From assembly GCF_958979055.1 (NCBI RefSeq), contig NC_084887.1:32684044-32748043 (forward strand): 64,000 nucleotides of DNA, written 5' to 3'. The translations under genes and the position numbers were made by a program. Of this stretch, positions 33,046 to 45,697 are shown one piece after another. The notes below the pieces were generated by a model. That model was not told the DNA's origin. It searched no databases and worked only from the letters and a program-made list of their open reading frames with translations. Source of the stretch: Alnus glutinosa. Its lineage: Eukaryota > Streptophyta > Magnoliopsida > Fagales > Betulaceae. Positions within the stretch are counted from its first letter, which is position 1, and the number at the start of each line of letters is the position of its first letter.

Positions 33046-33550
33046 TCATCATCCGAATCGTCCTCGGTGGGCCGTTTTGACATATCCAATTTTTGTTTCT
33101 GCAATTTACCCGCACCATTGAAGACCTCGTAGACTATGGAAAACCCTGGAAGAAGATTTTGGGATTGTGCCACTTACAACTCAAAAGTAAGCATTTTGTT
33201 ATAATTATGGATAGTTTGAGTGAGTTTTTGTTGATTGAATGCTATACTTCAACATACAGACAAAAGCTGCATGCAAATTTTTCAAATGGCTGGACAAGCC
33301 AACTTGTGCAAGGGGTGTAGAGGTCTTACATGAGATTACCAAGAAGCTTAACAAAGTGGAGGATGCAAATGGTGCTTTGGTAGCAAGGATTAAAGATTTG
33401 GAGAATGAAAATGTCAGTTGCATGGAAAGGGTTGGGCAATCACAGAAGAGGGATGATAAACAAATAGAAATCATCAGGTATCTAGAGAAGGAAAATGACA
33501 ACTATAGGGCAATCAAGAAATTTTTTATGTATGCTTTATTCTTGTTATGA
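33046..33550 (+). pseudogene. GRF-type zinc-finger/coiled-coil gene relic
   Basis: Exon 33046-33186 encodes a Ser-rich start, FCFCNLPAPLKTS, a stop (TAG, 33130-33132) where Trp is usual, and then TMENPGRRFWDC. After a 70-bp intron, 33257-33550 encodes TKAACKFFKWLDKPTC, a coiled coil (LNKVEDANGALVARIKDLEN) and a short hydrophobic end. The NPGRRFWDC...CKFFKW pattern is the GRF zinc finger, common in plant proteins of unknown role and near transposons. The in-frame stop inside the finger argues for a pseudogene. Confidence 0.75.
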
Positions 33551-33689
33551 TTTACCATTTTGTTGATTGCTTGTGTAGCTCTTATGAAATGAAATGTAGT
33601 TTGAGATATAAATTGTAAATTATATAGTTTCGATATGTATTTTGTATATGTATGGGAAGTATGTAAGTTTTATGAATGGAGCTGCTGGT

Positions 33690-34350
33690 TTGAATGGATT
33701 CTCGTGTATCACATTAGATACCCAACTTTTGTCAAATGATCACAATAGGTACTTAGGGTTTTGAAACGTATGACAAATGGTACCTTAATATGTTTTAGTG
33801 TTCCATTATTTTCTAAATGCACTAATTTGTCAACAAATGTACATTCGTGCTCAAATTTTGGTCACTTCATACATGCCCCAATTTATTCCATTGTTTTTTA
33901 AACGGTATCACAGATGGTACCTCATATTTGAATTTATATCATATAGGGTACCTCAGTTTTACATATGTATCACATATAATACCTTATAAGGTACCTTAAT
34001 ATGTTTTTAATATGTTATGTCAAAAAAATATCCCTTCACGCACAAATTTGTCAACCTTGGCCCCTTATTTTCTGATTTTTTGTTACCTCAATTTGTTCCA
34101 TTAATTTCTAAATGGTATCACAGCCGGTACGTAGGCTTCTAATTTATATCATAGGTAGTACATCAGTTTTGCATATATATCACAGATAGTATCTTAATAT
34201 GTTTTTTAATATGATATGTCAAAAAATATCCTTTCATGCACAAATTTGTCAACCTTTGTCAACATTTGCCCCTTCATTCACCGATTTTCGGTTACCCCAA
34301 TTTGTTCCATTACTTTATAAATGATATCACAGCTGGTTATCATCAATCTT
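33690..34350. repeat. Degenerate tandem repeat, period about 180-200 bp
   Basis: Words such as 'taaatggtatcacag', 'ggtac(c)t', 'cacaaatttgtcaacctt' and 'atatgttatgtcaaaaaa(a)tatcc' recur in the same order two to three times. It is an old, non-coding array directly after the GRF relic. Confidence 0.7.
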
Positions 34351-34628
34351 GCATAGCTCATCTTAGCGTGCAACTATTTTGATTGAAAGTTTAAAACTTC
34401 TAAAGCTATTGATTCAGTTGATGAAAATTTTGATGAGGTGCAGAATGAGAAAATATCTGAGTTATTATGTTAGATGACAGAATTTTAAGATGTGCAAATA
34501 TGCTGTGTACCGAATGATCCAGAGATTAAAAGAATGGTTCTAGAGGAAGCTTATCGTCCTCCTTGTTCTATACATCTGGGTAGTACCACAAATGTATAAT
34601 GATATTCATGCAACTTACTCTATATACC

Positions 34629-34756
34629 TCAATGTTGATGAGTGCATGCTGCCCCCACCTGACACATATCCATTTCTGCCAAATCCTGCCCATAAAAACC
34701 TGCTTGCTTTATCAACATTGATTTCTTCATTGCTTTTCCTGTCGATGTCTATCTGG
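34629..34756 (+). pseudogene. COBL4 exon 6 fragment (3' end only)
   Basis: Translates DECMLPPPDTYPFLPNPAHK and on through the hydrophobic tail to a stop. It is nearly identical to the end of the COBL4-like gene at 26660-26781. The first five exons and most of exon 6 are absent. The fragment marks the left breakpoint of duplication unit B. It differs at the end: TGG then TGA instead of TAG. Confidence 0.9.
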
Positions 34757-35548
34757 TGATGGATATCTAGACTTTGGAAATGTCCACAGTATTGAAAATT
34801 TTGAAGCTAAGGTTACTTCGTCACAGGCGAAACAGAGCACAGGTATAAAAATTCAACATTTTTTAAACAACCAATAAGTGTACCCTACAATGTACAAGCT
34901 TGTGAATAGAAAATTAAATTCGACTGTCAGCAATGGAATTTATTTGTATTTTGATTGCTAATACTGCAATGTGATACTAAGGGTGTTTGACCAATCACCT
35001 ATGTTTCTTTGTGCAAAATAAGCAGGGCTATTAAAAAGGTTAACAACTACTGGGAAAAGGTAAAAAAAAAAAAAGCTCAATATAGTTTCAAGTAGAACCT
35101 TATAGGTAATAAGGGTGTTTGATTCACAAGCAAGATCGCCTCTAATCCATCACGAAATGTGATTTAATTCAATCAACAAGCTCATCTGGTAAATGAAAAG
35201 ATGAATAATAACAAAAAAAACAAATTATTGTGATAACCAGAAATAGCTCCACATCCTTGTCAAATATTTCTTGTTATTAGAATTACAATTACAGTACAGA
35301 TGTGAAAATTGTCGAAACAAGGTGATTTGGTGGTGAACCAACATAAAAGAGCTAGAAGAAACAAAAAGGCAGTGAATTCACCCACCCATATGCAATACAA
35401 TAGAATATTAGTGTAACAGATCAAAGTGGACACCAACTCAACTTAACTGCTGCCGGAAGTCATTGCCCAGATGCATGGGTCCTGGAGTCAATTTGATCCT
35501 TGAGAAAACTTCTGTAGATCACAATTTACGCATTCGATATTAGACACT

Positions 35549-38214
35549 TTAGGAATATGCGAGCATGAATGTGAAGGCTGACAAGAAAGTCATGATTAGA
35601 GTAAGCGAGGAGATGTGTCGCGCCGAACCAGTATTTGGCAACCAAGGATAGGCATCAGGAGGCGGCATGACGCAGTTATCACCGTTGAAATACACCCTCC
35701 TGGGGAAAGCCCAACCCTTCTCAAAAGTGAAAGTCACATCCTTCTGAAAAAGTAGCTCTGACTGAACATTACCAAGAGGGCCAGCTTGCATAAGAAAATC
35801 ATTGTAGAACTTAATTCCCCAAAACATTGCAGTATCATCTGTTGAAAATCCAAATCCATTAAATACCCTTTCTCAACTTCCAAGTTCCAATACCCATTAA
35901 AAACAAGAGTAAAACATGTGGATGTCTATGAAAAATCATGACAACCAATCATTTACTTTAAAATCAGTAATAACCACCAATTTAGAATAATGGATGATGC
36001 GCCCAGCAAAAGAGAATTACTATCCAATTCCTCCCCTCCCCCGAAATAATGATAACCCACACAAAATAAACAAAAAAGGAAAGGAAAAAAAGAGAGAACA
36101 AAGTTGTTGGGTCTCACTTACTTATTGCTCCTCCATAAGGAGTTAATGACTTGTAGTAAAAGCTGAAAATCTCGGTCAGATTGTTGAAGTTGGGTTGTTG
36201 AACAACTAGGTTCCAATCTGAATAGTTCATCCTGTAATTGAAGTTTGTAACTGTGATCTTCACCCGCCAGTATGCCTTGTAGTTAAGCTTAATATGCCAG
36301 TGGACTCGGATTGGGCACATATGACTCGTACATTGAACCAGAGGCGTATAGCTTTTCTTGCCAGGATCTGAAACAACTGAAGCTAGAAGGGGTGAATTTG
36401 CCCTGTAAACCACGCAGAAAATAATATATAAGAAAATTATCTTCCACACAGAAGTTAGAAGAAACAGTTAAGCTGTTCTGGCTAAAAAAAAAAAAAAAAA
36501 AAACTTACTCAACACAGCTCCCTGGCTGGGTCATGTTACTTTGGCAGCCACATGAACATGTTGGGCAAGGCACTATTGTGTCATTATAGAAGGATGAGAG
36601 TGAGACACAACAAGTTGGAGCTTTTTGCGCAAGAAACTGTGAATATGTGCACGTAACATTCCATGTCACTGCCATAAAAGAGAGATGAGTTTGAAACCCA
36701 ACATATCTCTTGGTATATTTTCATTTATTGATTCAGTTATGTTTTAATTTCTTGTTTGATTGGTAATTTTTACATCAATTTCATCCCACCCGTTTACCAT
36801 CCCATTTAGAATTTTTGACAGAGGTGACAATTATAGTAACTAATAATTTCTCTTTCTTAAATGTAATTATAAAAATAATCAGGTAAAAATACAGATATAG
36901 CTAAATAAGTGCCCAGGAAGAGAAAAGCAACAGCTATTGGATAACAACTTTTCTCACGAATAACAAGATCACCATTTCCTATAACCATTAGAACATACAT
37001 GCATAAAGAAGATAGGTGAAATTCTGCACAAGAAATTTACATTAGTCTGTTATCTGCTGTAAAAACGAAAATATGACAGTGCTGGCATGGTCCTTAAAGC
37101 TTAAAAGGAGCATCTATAGATGTGATCTTCATTAAGGAACTTACTCAAAGCTTGTGTGACCCTCCTTTTATCTGTTGTAAAAAATTTACTAGGTTTAACA
37201 ATTTTTGCAACTCCACAAGTATAACCAGGCCCCGGAGCTTTTAGAGTGAAGTTTTTAGGCATTCTAACTGTTTTGTTGGAGGTTCCAGCAGCACCAACAC
37301 TGAGCTGAAATGAACTTGCTGCATTAGCTGGATCTTGCGTCCATGAACTGAGTACACCGCCTTTGCAACAATTTGCAAACTGCTGGTTGTAAGGTGTGCC
37401 CGGCAATAGATCCACAATTGTTGGGCTCTTTTTACAGCAATGTGGGATGTTCCCTTTGAATCTAGAACAATCCCCTTGCTCGGTGGCTTGGCCTCCCACA
37501 ATGTTCCATATTATCTCCTTCTTCGCCCACGTCCATCCCAGTGACCACCCTGGTGCTTGAATGTGACGATATTGCTGGAAGTTGTACATTGTAACAACTG
37601 CCTGCCCATTCCATGGAGATGCTGATCAGATAACATAAATGACATTATATCCATTTGATTATGCAGATTCCAGCAAACAAAGGAGATGATGCTAATATGC
37701 TGAACACAGAAACACTTCATGTGACTGTAGGTAATGAAAGTCATTTGCTTAACCAATCATTTTTAAGATAACAAAGCCTAAAATTCACCATGTTGACTCA
37801 AAATTATACCTAGGTTGAGTTAAGGAAAAAATTAAGATTCCAACAACATAAAAACGTTGCTCATCAGGAATATCTTTGGGGAAACTATAATGGGAAAGAA
37901 GAGTTCAATCTTGCATTTTGGATAAACATGTAGACATTATAGCCAATGAACTGGGAATTGAAGTTTGATAGAATTTCTTCTGCCACAGGCAACCCTCCAT
38001 CAATCTAATCAAGATGCAAATTATAAACCCGAACAGAAGAATAATACTGTTTATCAAAAAGTTCAGATAGAATGCTTGAAGAACTGGACAAGTACACATA
38101 GTTCTTCTCTCTAGCTAGCTATATAATGTGGTCAACGCAACAAATAGTCTAGGTTCTTGAGCAAGCAATGCAATATGAGATATACCTACCATGAACATGG
38201 ACCAAACGAGCAAT

Positions 38215-38253
<39 letters not shown>

Positions 38254-39315
38254 AAACTCACAACATAGCCATCAGCAGTCCAGCTCATTATATCCCATTT
38301 GATTGTGATATTTCCATTTGGGTCAAGTGGATCATAGGCTTCTGAAAAAGGAACAACCAGCCAAAAAATAAGACAAATAAAAAATGTCAGTATTTTCAAC
38401 TCCTTGGCAAATGACCATTACATATTGGAAATTATAATAGAATTAAAAAAAAGAAAAAAAAAAAAAAAGAAAAGAAAAAAAAAAAGAGGCATTTCTAAGT
38501 TTGTTTGGGTATTTGTTAAAATTTACAATCAAATCAAATCCCATAATATATTGATTATATTCTAACAATATTAACAAAAACTAGAATATACACAGTAGCT
38601 GGTTTGGCTAAATTAAGAAGATGATAAGAATTTTATATCTTGATCATTCCTCGTCCCAGTAAAAGAGCAAGATCTCAATTATCCAAGTTACTGTTTTCTT
38701 AGACACAAGTTTTGAAATGAAAAGCTAAAGATTCATTCTAGACTTGTTTCGTTTCTTTTCTTTCATATAAGAAAATTAAAAGCCAAATCAGCTTACTTCA
38801 CCAGATTCTCATTTAATAGTAACATTTTCTATACATAAAAAGGAAGTTGAATGATTATATGAAGAACAGCATAATCCCAACTTGACATAGCTTCATATTT
38901 TCCATAACCGATTTTAGAAAGTACTGAAAACAAGAACTAAAGCTCATGTTTCATCATCAACCTAAACGTGAGAGCAAAATATGATAAATGCTTGAAAATT
39001 TTGATCACTAAAGGAAAACACATTTCCTCATTAATCGAAGTCAATAAACAAAGCCTGCCAAATTCCACAAATATTTCTCCAATCAGTCAAGCACACCGCG
39101 AGAAATGCAATTCATAAAGAATAAGACCATCGCTTTCTGTCACTGATTAAAGGTTAACAAAATACTCATTAACACAAACAAGAAACAGGGAAAGATTCTA
39201 TCTTTGCAAAGATTGAAGGAAGAAGAAACAGAACACGCCAACCTGTTGAAGTGAAGCCAGTGCATGACAGCAGAAACAAAAGCAAAATAGTGAATTTGGA
39301 GAAGATTCCCATCAT
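35549..39315 (-). CDS. COBRA-like protein (COB/COBL1/2 type), copy B
   Basis: Six exons on the minus strand: 39243-39315, 38262-38341, 37145-37601, 36509-36668, 36122-36402 and 35549-35838. Lengths and phases are identical to copy A, about 446 residues. Signal peptide (MMGIFSKF...FTST) then EAYDPLDPNGN, the CCVS motif, CSCGC, HMCPIRVHWH, QAGPLGN, FEKGWAFPRR, PPPDAYPWLPN and a hydrophobic GPI-type tail. A GPI-anchored wall protein that supports cellulose orientation or assembly is expected. At most sites where the two copies differ, this copy keeps the family residue (HCCKK, NKT, CSCGC, AGPLGN, AFPRR); exceptions are IIWNIV for the usual IWSMV and MFWG for MLWG. With its longer upstream region, it looks like the functionally constrained copy. 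A (TA)n run lies in intron 2 next to the donor. Confidence 0.92.
38217..38247. repeat. (TA)n microsatellite in copy B intron 2
   Basis: A TA run close to the exon 2 splice donor. Copy A has a shorter run at the same place (about 30282-30294). Confidence 0.9.
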
Positions 39316-39399
39316 GGGTGAGAAGAAAAAGCCCGTTTTTCTTGGTGAAGGTTTTTCTTCTCGTCCCAATGAATGCCTGTATTCTTTGTTGGCTCAAGT

Positions 39400-40260
39400 T
39401 CACCAGCAGAGAATGCTGAACTCTGAGGACAGAGACAGAGAGACGAGAAAGCAGGAACGCGGTGTAAAATAAGCTGGCTTTTTCTCACTTGCCATTTGCC
39501 AAGTCAGTCCGGCTTTTAAGCCCACCGTATACTTTTTTTTTTAACTAATAGTTAAAAACAAAACAAAAAAGTAATTGGCTTCACATAAAATGTTTTCCAT
39601 CTTATTTTTTAATTAAATCTAATAACTAGTGTTCATCAATTCTCATATTAGTCTTGGTTAAAAATAAAATCAAAAAATTGATGGATACTAACACCACAAT
39701 TTGAAATGGGCATTCCTCTAAATTTTAATCTACCAATAAATTATCAATACAAGTAATACTATTTTTTACACTTGTTTTAAGTAATTAATATTTTCTTAAA
39801 AAAAAATAATTGACTATCACTTAATATAAAATAAATAAACGTAAAAATAAATATTACTCGTTTGCTATATGAAATGAATATCACCAATAATATTACTATT
39901 TCAATATAATTACTTGTCTGCAATTGATCGATTACGGCTTAAATAAAATGCAAGAAGCTGGTTTTAAAGACCACGGAATAAATGTTTATTTTTTTCCTTT
40001 TTTTTTATTTTTTATTTTTATCAAAGGGCACACGGTTTCGATTATTCTAGAATAATAGCCCATAAAGTAAGTCAAGGATAGCCTTTAATTGCTTCATCCA
40101 ACTTGCGGCATTTATCAATTAACTTTCCACGCTCATTATTAATTATCTTAAAAACTTAAATAAATAATATAATTATTTAGTTTATATTTTAATACTCTTT
40201 CTCACCCTATGAGTTTAAACTCTTTTAACTTAAATATTTGAATCATCTCCCTCATGTGTA
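39400..40260 (-). promoter_or_regulatory. Putative promoter/5' UTR of COBRA copy B
   Basis: About 0.86 kb upstream of copy B with no counterpart upstream of copy A, where flanking homology continues on both sides. It starts with a purine-rich stretch typical of a 5' UTR. The region is assigned by position only; no clear TATA box was identified. Confidence 0.45.
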
Positions 40261-40789
40261 CGTAAGTGACCAAGGAAATGGTGATCGGAGGGAGATGTTT
40301 TGTTTCTCTCCGGAGCCATCAGAGGGAGGTTGCAACTTCCAAATACTGTGGAAAACTATTATCAACAACCATATTCACCGGTCACGAGAAGAAGCTAAAG
40401 TTGCATCTGGGAAGACTAAAAATAAATTCAGACCACTTTTTTATTATATATATTAAATTGAGATAACTTGTTCTTGAAGAACTGAAGAAACAATATTTGA
40501 GAATACAAAGGGCAGTAGGTAGGGAAAAATAAAGTATTAATAACCTGAACCCAAGGGAAGGAATGTTATTTTTTCACTTCCCATTTATTCATATTTTTTT
40601 TCAAATCAATTATTAAAAATTTAAAATTGTACAACCCATGCCTGAATCTTATAGATATAATGATTGACTTGGAAAAAATATAAATAAAAAACAATGACAA
40701 AATAACACGTCTCGTAAAGACTCTCGTATTCAAAATATTATTCTACATTTGAATCATAGAATAACTTTCATTGAAAACGATATAAGTTA

Positions 40790-41270
40790 TATACATACAT
40801 AACGTTAAATTTTGATTCCACACGCATTTGACTCACCGAAGCATGAGCTTTCTGCCCCATTTTGCACGCATCTCTGAGAAAATGGGACGTTCAGCGTATT
40901 TAAAAGGGAAAAGAGAGGTAGAGGAGAGTTTGAAAGTAGCACGCCACCCCTTAATAGGATTTGAAACTTGCAGATATAGGCTCATGATGGGGGTTTAGGG
41001 TTCAAAACAAATGAGGTTTAGATGGCTCAAAGTCGCAAAATTTTGAAAATCGTGGTTGCTGGAAATCTTGGCCAACAGAAAAAGGGTTTTAAGAGAGCTT
41101 CAAGAGTATGGTATAAAGGGATATATAATTGATGGCTAATTCGTAGATAAAATATTTGGGGTTTTATTAGGTTTTGATAGGGTAAACAAAAAGGTTTCAT
41201 TTAAGGTCAATGAAGAGTGACATCAACAGTAATGTAGAAAAAGTGAAAATAGAAGAAGAATCACATAATA
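40790..41270. other. Intergenic DNA, no gene seen
   Basis: Lies between duplication unit B and the LINE relic. Nothing recognisable. Confidence 0.5.
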
Positions 41271-41279
41271 AGGAACTTG

Positions 41280-44200
41280 GCTTACTTGCAAGGATTTGAA
41301 TACAAAGTTTTTCCACATCTCCACCTTGATCAAAGGTAGAAGAAATGCTATTGATTTTCTAAAACTACCTAATGGAGCATGGATCTTTGATTGGCCAACA
41401 ATTTGCACGTGTTTGAGCAATCATTTTAAATCATTATTCTCTTCCTCTAAACCTAGTATTTCTGAAGAATTGCTCAATTTATTTGATAGCTTGGTATCTT
41501 CTGAAGAAAACATTTCTCTATGCTCCATTCCCATTGAGAAGGAAATTTTTTATGCTTTAGTCAGTATTGGCTCTGCTAAAGCTCAATGACCGAATGGCTT
41601 TACAGCTTTAATTTATCAAAAATACTAGAGCATTGTCAAAATGGTTGTTCTGAACTATGTATGGAATTTCTTCCAAAAGAATCATCTATTGGAGGAACAA
41701 AACTACACATTTATTGCTCTTATTCCCAAACAATTGGGTCCATGCATTCTCGGTCAACTTCAGACCAATCAGCCTATGCAATATAATCTACAAGATTATT
41801 TTCAAGACTTTGGCAAACAAGTTCAAAAGTCTTTTACATCACTTTATCTCCCTTTCATCAATTTGCATTTGTCCCTTCCAGGACCATTCAAGACAATGCA
41901 ATTTTAGCACATGAACTCCTCTATTCTCTTAAATCCAAAAAAGGAAGAGGGGGTCTTATGGCTATCAAAATTGATATGGAAAAAGCTTTCAACTGAATAA
42001 AATGAGATTTCTTATTATCCATCATGTTAAAACTGGGTTTTCACCCAATATGGATAAATTGGATTCATATTTGTATCTCGTCGACTTCGTTTTCCATCCT
42101 TATTAATGGATCTCCCTTTGAATTTTCCACTCATACTTGAGGACTTCGTTAAGGGGATCCCCTATCTCCCTTCTTGTTTATATTTGGTACAGAAGTACTG
42201 TTGAGACTATTCCGCCAGCAAGAATCTATTGGTCTTCTCAAGGATGTCAAAATAGCCAAAAATTATCCTACCATTACACATCTTCTATTTGCAGATGATC
42301 TCATCATCTTCGCAAAGGCCACATTTTCAGAGGCAAATGTCATTAAATCATGTCTGGATTCTTATTGCAGCCGGTCAAGACAGAAAGTGAATGCTAATAA
42401 GTCTCGATTCTCTTTTGCAAAAATACTACAGCTTCATCCATCAATAGCATCAATGGTATTATTCCATATAAACCTACCTCATCAACCTCATATTATCTTG
42501 GGGGTTCCCTTTATCATTGGGAAATAAAATAAAATAAAAATAAAAATAAAAGGTCTTTCAACTCATTTTGGATAAGATTTTATCAAAAATAAATGGATGG
42601 CGTGCAAAAACTTACTCTCAAGTTGGAAGGACTGCCCTTATCAAAGCAATTGCAGCAGCAATTCCAAAATATGTGATAAGTACTTTTATTGTCCCAGCTT
42701 CAATTTGCAAAACCCTACATAGAAACTTTAAAAATTTCTGGTGGGGCTTCCCAAGTAAAAAATCTCAGAATCTCTCTCTCAAATCTTGGAAATCCATTTG
42801 CACTCTTCAAAATCAAGGAGAATTGGGACTTCTGAGTATGAAAGCCACCAACTTAACTCTCATTACGAAACTGGGTTGGAAAATTCTCAACAATTATGAG
42901 AATATATGGGTTCAATAACTACAAAGGAAATATATCAGATATGGCACCTTTTCATCATCCCCTTCTTCTAAATTTGCATCTTGACTTTGGAAGGGCATTC
43001 AGAAATGTAAATCTCTTCTTATCTCGGGTACTTGCTTGAAAGTCTCAAAGACCTCAAATTTTCCTATATGGACAACTGCTTGGATCCTAACCATTCCCTC
43101 ATTCAAATCATCTTCGAAATTTCCTCACAATAGGAATTTGCCATCACTACTTATTTCGAATTTAATTATCCCTGGGACTGCACAATGGAATTTGATGACA
43201 CTAAACTCTGTATTTAATACCACATCTGCTTGAGAAATTTCCCATATTTGTATTTCTACAGAGTCCAAGCCGAGTTTATTTGGACTCCCTCATGTTCAAG
43301 TTGTTTCACAACTAACTTAGCCTATCTTGCTATTTTGGATAATAATTTTTCAGCTACAATATCTCCAATCTCTACTACCTTATGGAAAGACACCTGGAAA
43401 CTGAAATTAAATAATAGATTCAGACTTTTTATATGGAAAATTAGTTGGAATATTATTCCAGCAAAGGCTCGACTAAAGTCCATAATCCCCTCTTTGGACT
43501 CTGATGCAACTTGTCCTCTTTGCAAAGTAAGAGAAGATTCACTTCAATATTTATTCTTCAATTGTGTCTTTGCTATAGTAGTATGTCGCAACTCTTTCTG
43601 GGTGCTTGGCTTCACAACTCTGGATTTTTCTAATATGTTGGACTGGATCAAGATTATTATTTCTCCTGGTTCTACTTTACATATCCCAAAGGTTGATCAC
43701 CATTGTTTCCAAATTTTCGCAGCAATTACTTGTGATCTTTTTTGGCTCTATTGTAACAAGGCTTTCCATGATGGTATCTCCTATGATGCTCTCCAAGTCT
43801 CGTGGAATATAAATTAAAATTTTCTTGAGCATTCTACAGCTTCGAATCATCTATCTAGCCCTCTGTAGAAAAATGGCTTCGACCTTCGTCTAATTGATAT
43901 AAGATCAACTTTGATACATCCATTAGAGACTTTTTCTCAGCTCAAGCAGCTATTTGTCGTAATCATAATGGCCATATTATTAGAATGATTTCTTAGATTA
44001 GCCCCAGATGTTCACTAAACATGGTGAAGCCTTAGTTGCTCGTCTGGCCACTTCGATGGCATCCTCTCTTCATCTCAAACAGTTTATCTTGGAAGGAGAC
44101 TCACAATTCTTCAAAAGCCCAAAATATCCCAAGATTGATGAATCTCCTCTACTATATATAATATAATTGACTCTATCCCAGCTGATTCTCCGTAGTCAAC

Positions 44201-44340
44201 CTGAAAAGCTAATAGAAGTGCAAACTTTTGTAGCCTCTCTGTGGCAAGCAGCAACCAAATTCAACTCTGGCAGTACTCCCATCTATCCTCCTCCTATCCC
44301 CTCTATCCCAATTGTTAGCTGTAAAGATCCTCCATAGGCT
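41280..44340 (+). mobile_element. Decayed 5'-truncated LINE (plus strand)
   Basis: Begins inside the linker before the reverse transcriptase (KFFHISTLIKGRRNAIDFL). RT motifs follow with many stops and frameshifts: GDPLSPFLFI preceded by a CAA-to-TAA-type stop, HLLFADDLIIFA near 42280-42310, and INGWRAKTYSQVGRTALIK near 42590. A zf-RVT segment (TCPLCKVREDSLQYLFFNC) lies near 43500-43570 and an RNase H-like tail (FILEGDS) near 44080. The endonuclease and ORF1 are absent. It is clearly older than the LINE at 56277-60598, having lost frame many times. Confidence 0.85.
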
Positions 44341-44644
44341 TATTTAGATCTAGCTTTAGCTTTAAATTTTAGCTTTTTTAAATTAAGCTTTAGCTTCTGC
44401 TTGTTTTTTCTTATGTGCGTGTGTGTCTATATATATATATATATATATTTCACTGTTTAGGGATGGGCAAAAAAGTACTTTCACCTTGGCTCTATTTTTT
44501 AATGTTTTTTATAGGGTTTTTCTTTATCATTTTGTGTTCAAAAAATAGAAAATAAAATGAAAGAGAAAAAAGTTTTATTAAACCAAGGGGAGTTTTTGAA
44601 ATTTGGCACTAATCCAATCCACACTCTATAAATAATTTTACAAG

Positions 44645-44773
44645 TCTCTTTTGTGTCCTTTCAATAAGGATGTAGCTTTTAAAATCACAATTTAATCAAA
44701 ATTCAATAATGATCAATTACAATTTCAATGATGATTTTAAAAGTCACATTATTATTGGAAAGACACGAGAGAG
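44645..44773. mobile_element. Fold-back MITE-like element
   Basis: About 40-bp imperfect inverted repeats: left 'gtgtcctttcaataaggatg' then 'cttttaaaatca'; right, reverse-complemented, 'gtgtctttccaataataatg' then 'cttttaaaatca'. Non-coding, about 130 bp. Confidence 0.7.
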
Positions 44774-44779
44774 ATTTTT

Positions 44780-45219
44780 AGCATTACTTATATAGTATTG
44801 GCTTCTGATGGTTCGTTGGTCGAATTTTGGAAGAATTTTAATACTTTCTTAAATATAAAAAATAATAATAATAATTAAAAAAATAATAAAAATTGGAGTG
44901 GGTATCAAAATATGGGTAGGATTTCCTATTTCGACTCAACCCGACCCAACTTTTAGATATATTTAATACTATGTCGTTTTGAGCGAGTACATTCTTCTTT
45001 CCCTAACCCTACACCCTCACTTTTCTTCTCTCTGGGTCTGTCATCTATTTACTTTGGCCCCAACCTGCAATCTCTCTTCTCTCAACTTCTTTTCTTCCTT
45101 TCGATCTATTTGAAGGCCTTTTTCAATTTTATTACTTAAATTTGTTCTTCATTTGTCTTCGGCTAATTAATGACGAAAACAAAGAACAAATATGTTTTTC
45201 GTTGGAAGACGAAAATAAA
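44780..45219. other. Intergenic DNA, no gene seen
   Basis: AT-rich DNA directly left of the chromovirus insertion. It continues to the right of the element at 50803. Confidence 0.5.
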
Positions 45220-45686
45220 TGTTATGAGCCTACTTTGTATAAAAATGTACTGAATAAAATAAACAAATAACTGACACTTCGAGGGGTCAAGCCTCCTGTT
45301 CTTTTCTTCTGGAATTTTTTGATGTTCTATTCACGGTACTGGCTTAGCTTAATTATAGGTTGAAACATAACTGAAATCACCCCACTATCCTAGATAACTG
45401 TTGATGTGCATAACCACCCAGCCCACTACCAGCCTACTGTTGCGCACAGTTAATCCATTTACACACGTTGTGAACTAACGCATGTTGGGATTTATACGTT
45501 GCTGTTTTTAGGGAATAGAATTACAATAATTAAAATACTAAAACATAAACATAACAGGTGGCAAGTGGCATCCAACTGTCTAACACTTCACCAATCCTTC
45601 ACTCCAGCTTCACACACGTGTCTAGTGGTAAACTATGCTGACCCTCTACTGAATTCTCTAGACATTGAGGCATCCATCGCATAACA
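45220..45686 (-). repeat. 3' LTR of chromovirus
   Basis: 467 bp with TGTTATG...CATAACA ends; partner of 50336-50802. Confidence 0.95.
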
Positions 45687-45697
45687 CGGCTTCCCTG

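Larger units (their letters stand above)
34629..40790. repeat. Tandem duplication, unit B
   Basis: Direct repeat of unit A (26644-31900), from the COBL4 exon 6 fragment through COBRA-type copy B to about 1.5 kb upstream of it. Unit B carries about 0.86 kb (about 39400-40260) directly upstream of the gene that unit A lacks. Confidence 0.85.

Noticed and set aside
38115-38399. Alternative start in intron 1 of COBRA copy B
   Set aside because: The frame opens only from a TTG codon; there is no in-frame ATG, unlike copy A.
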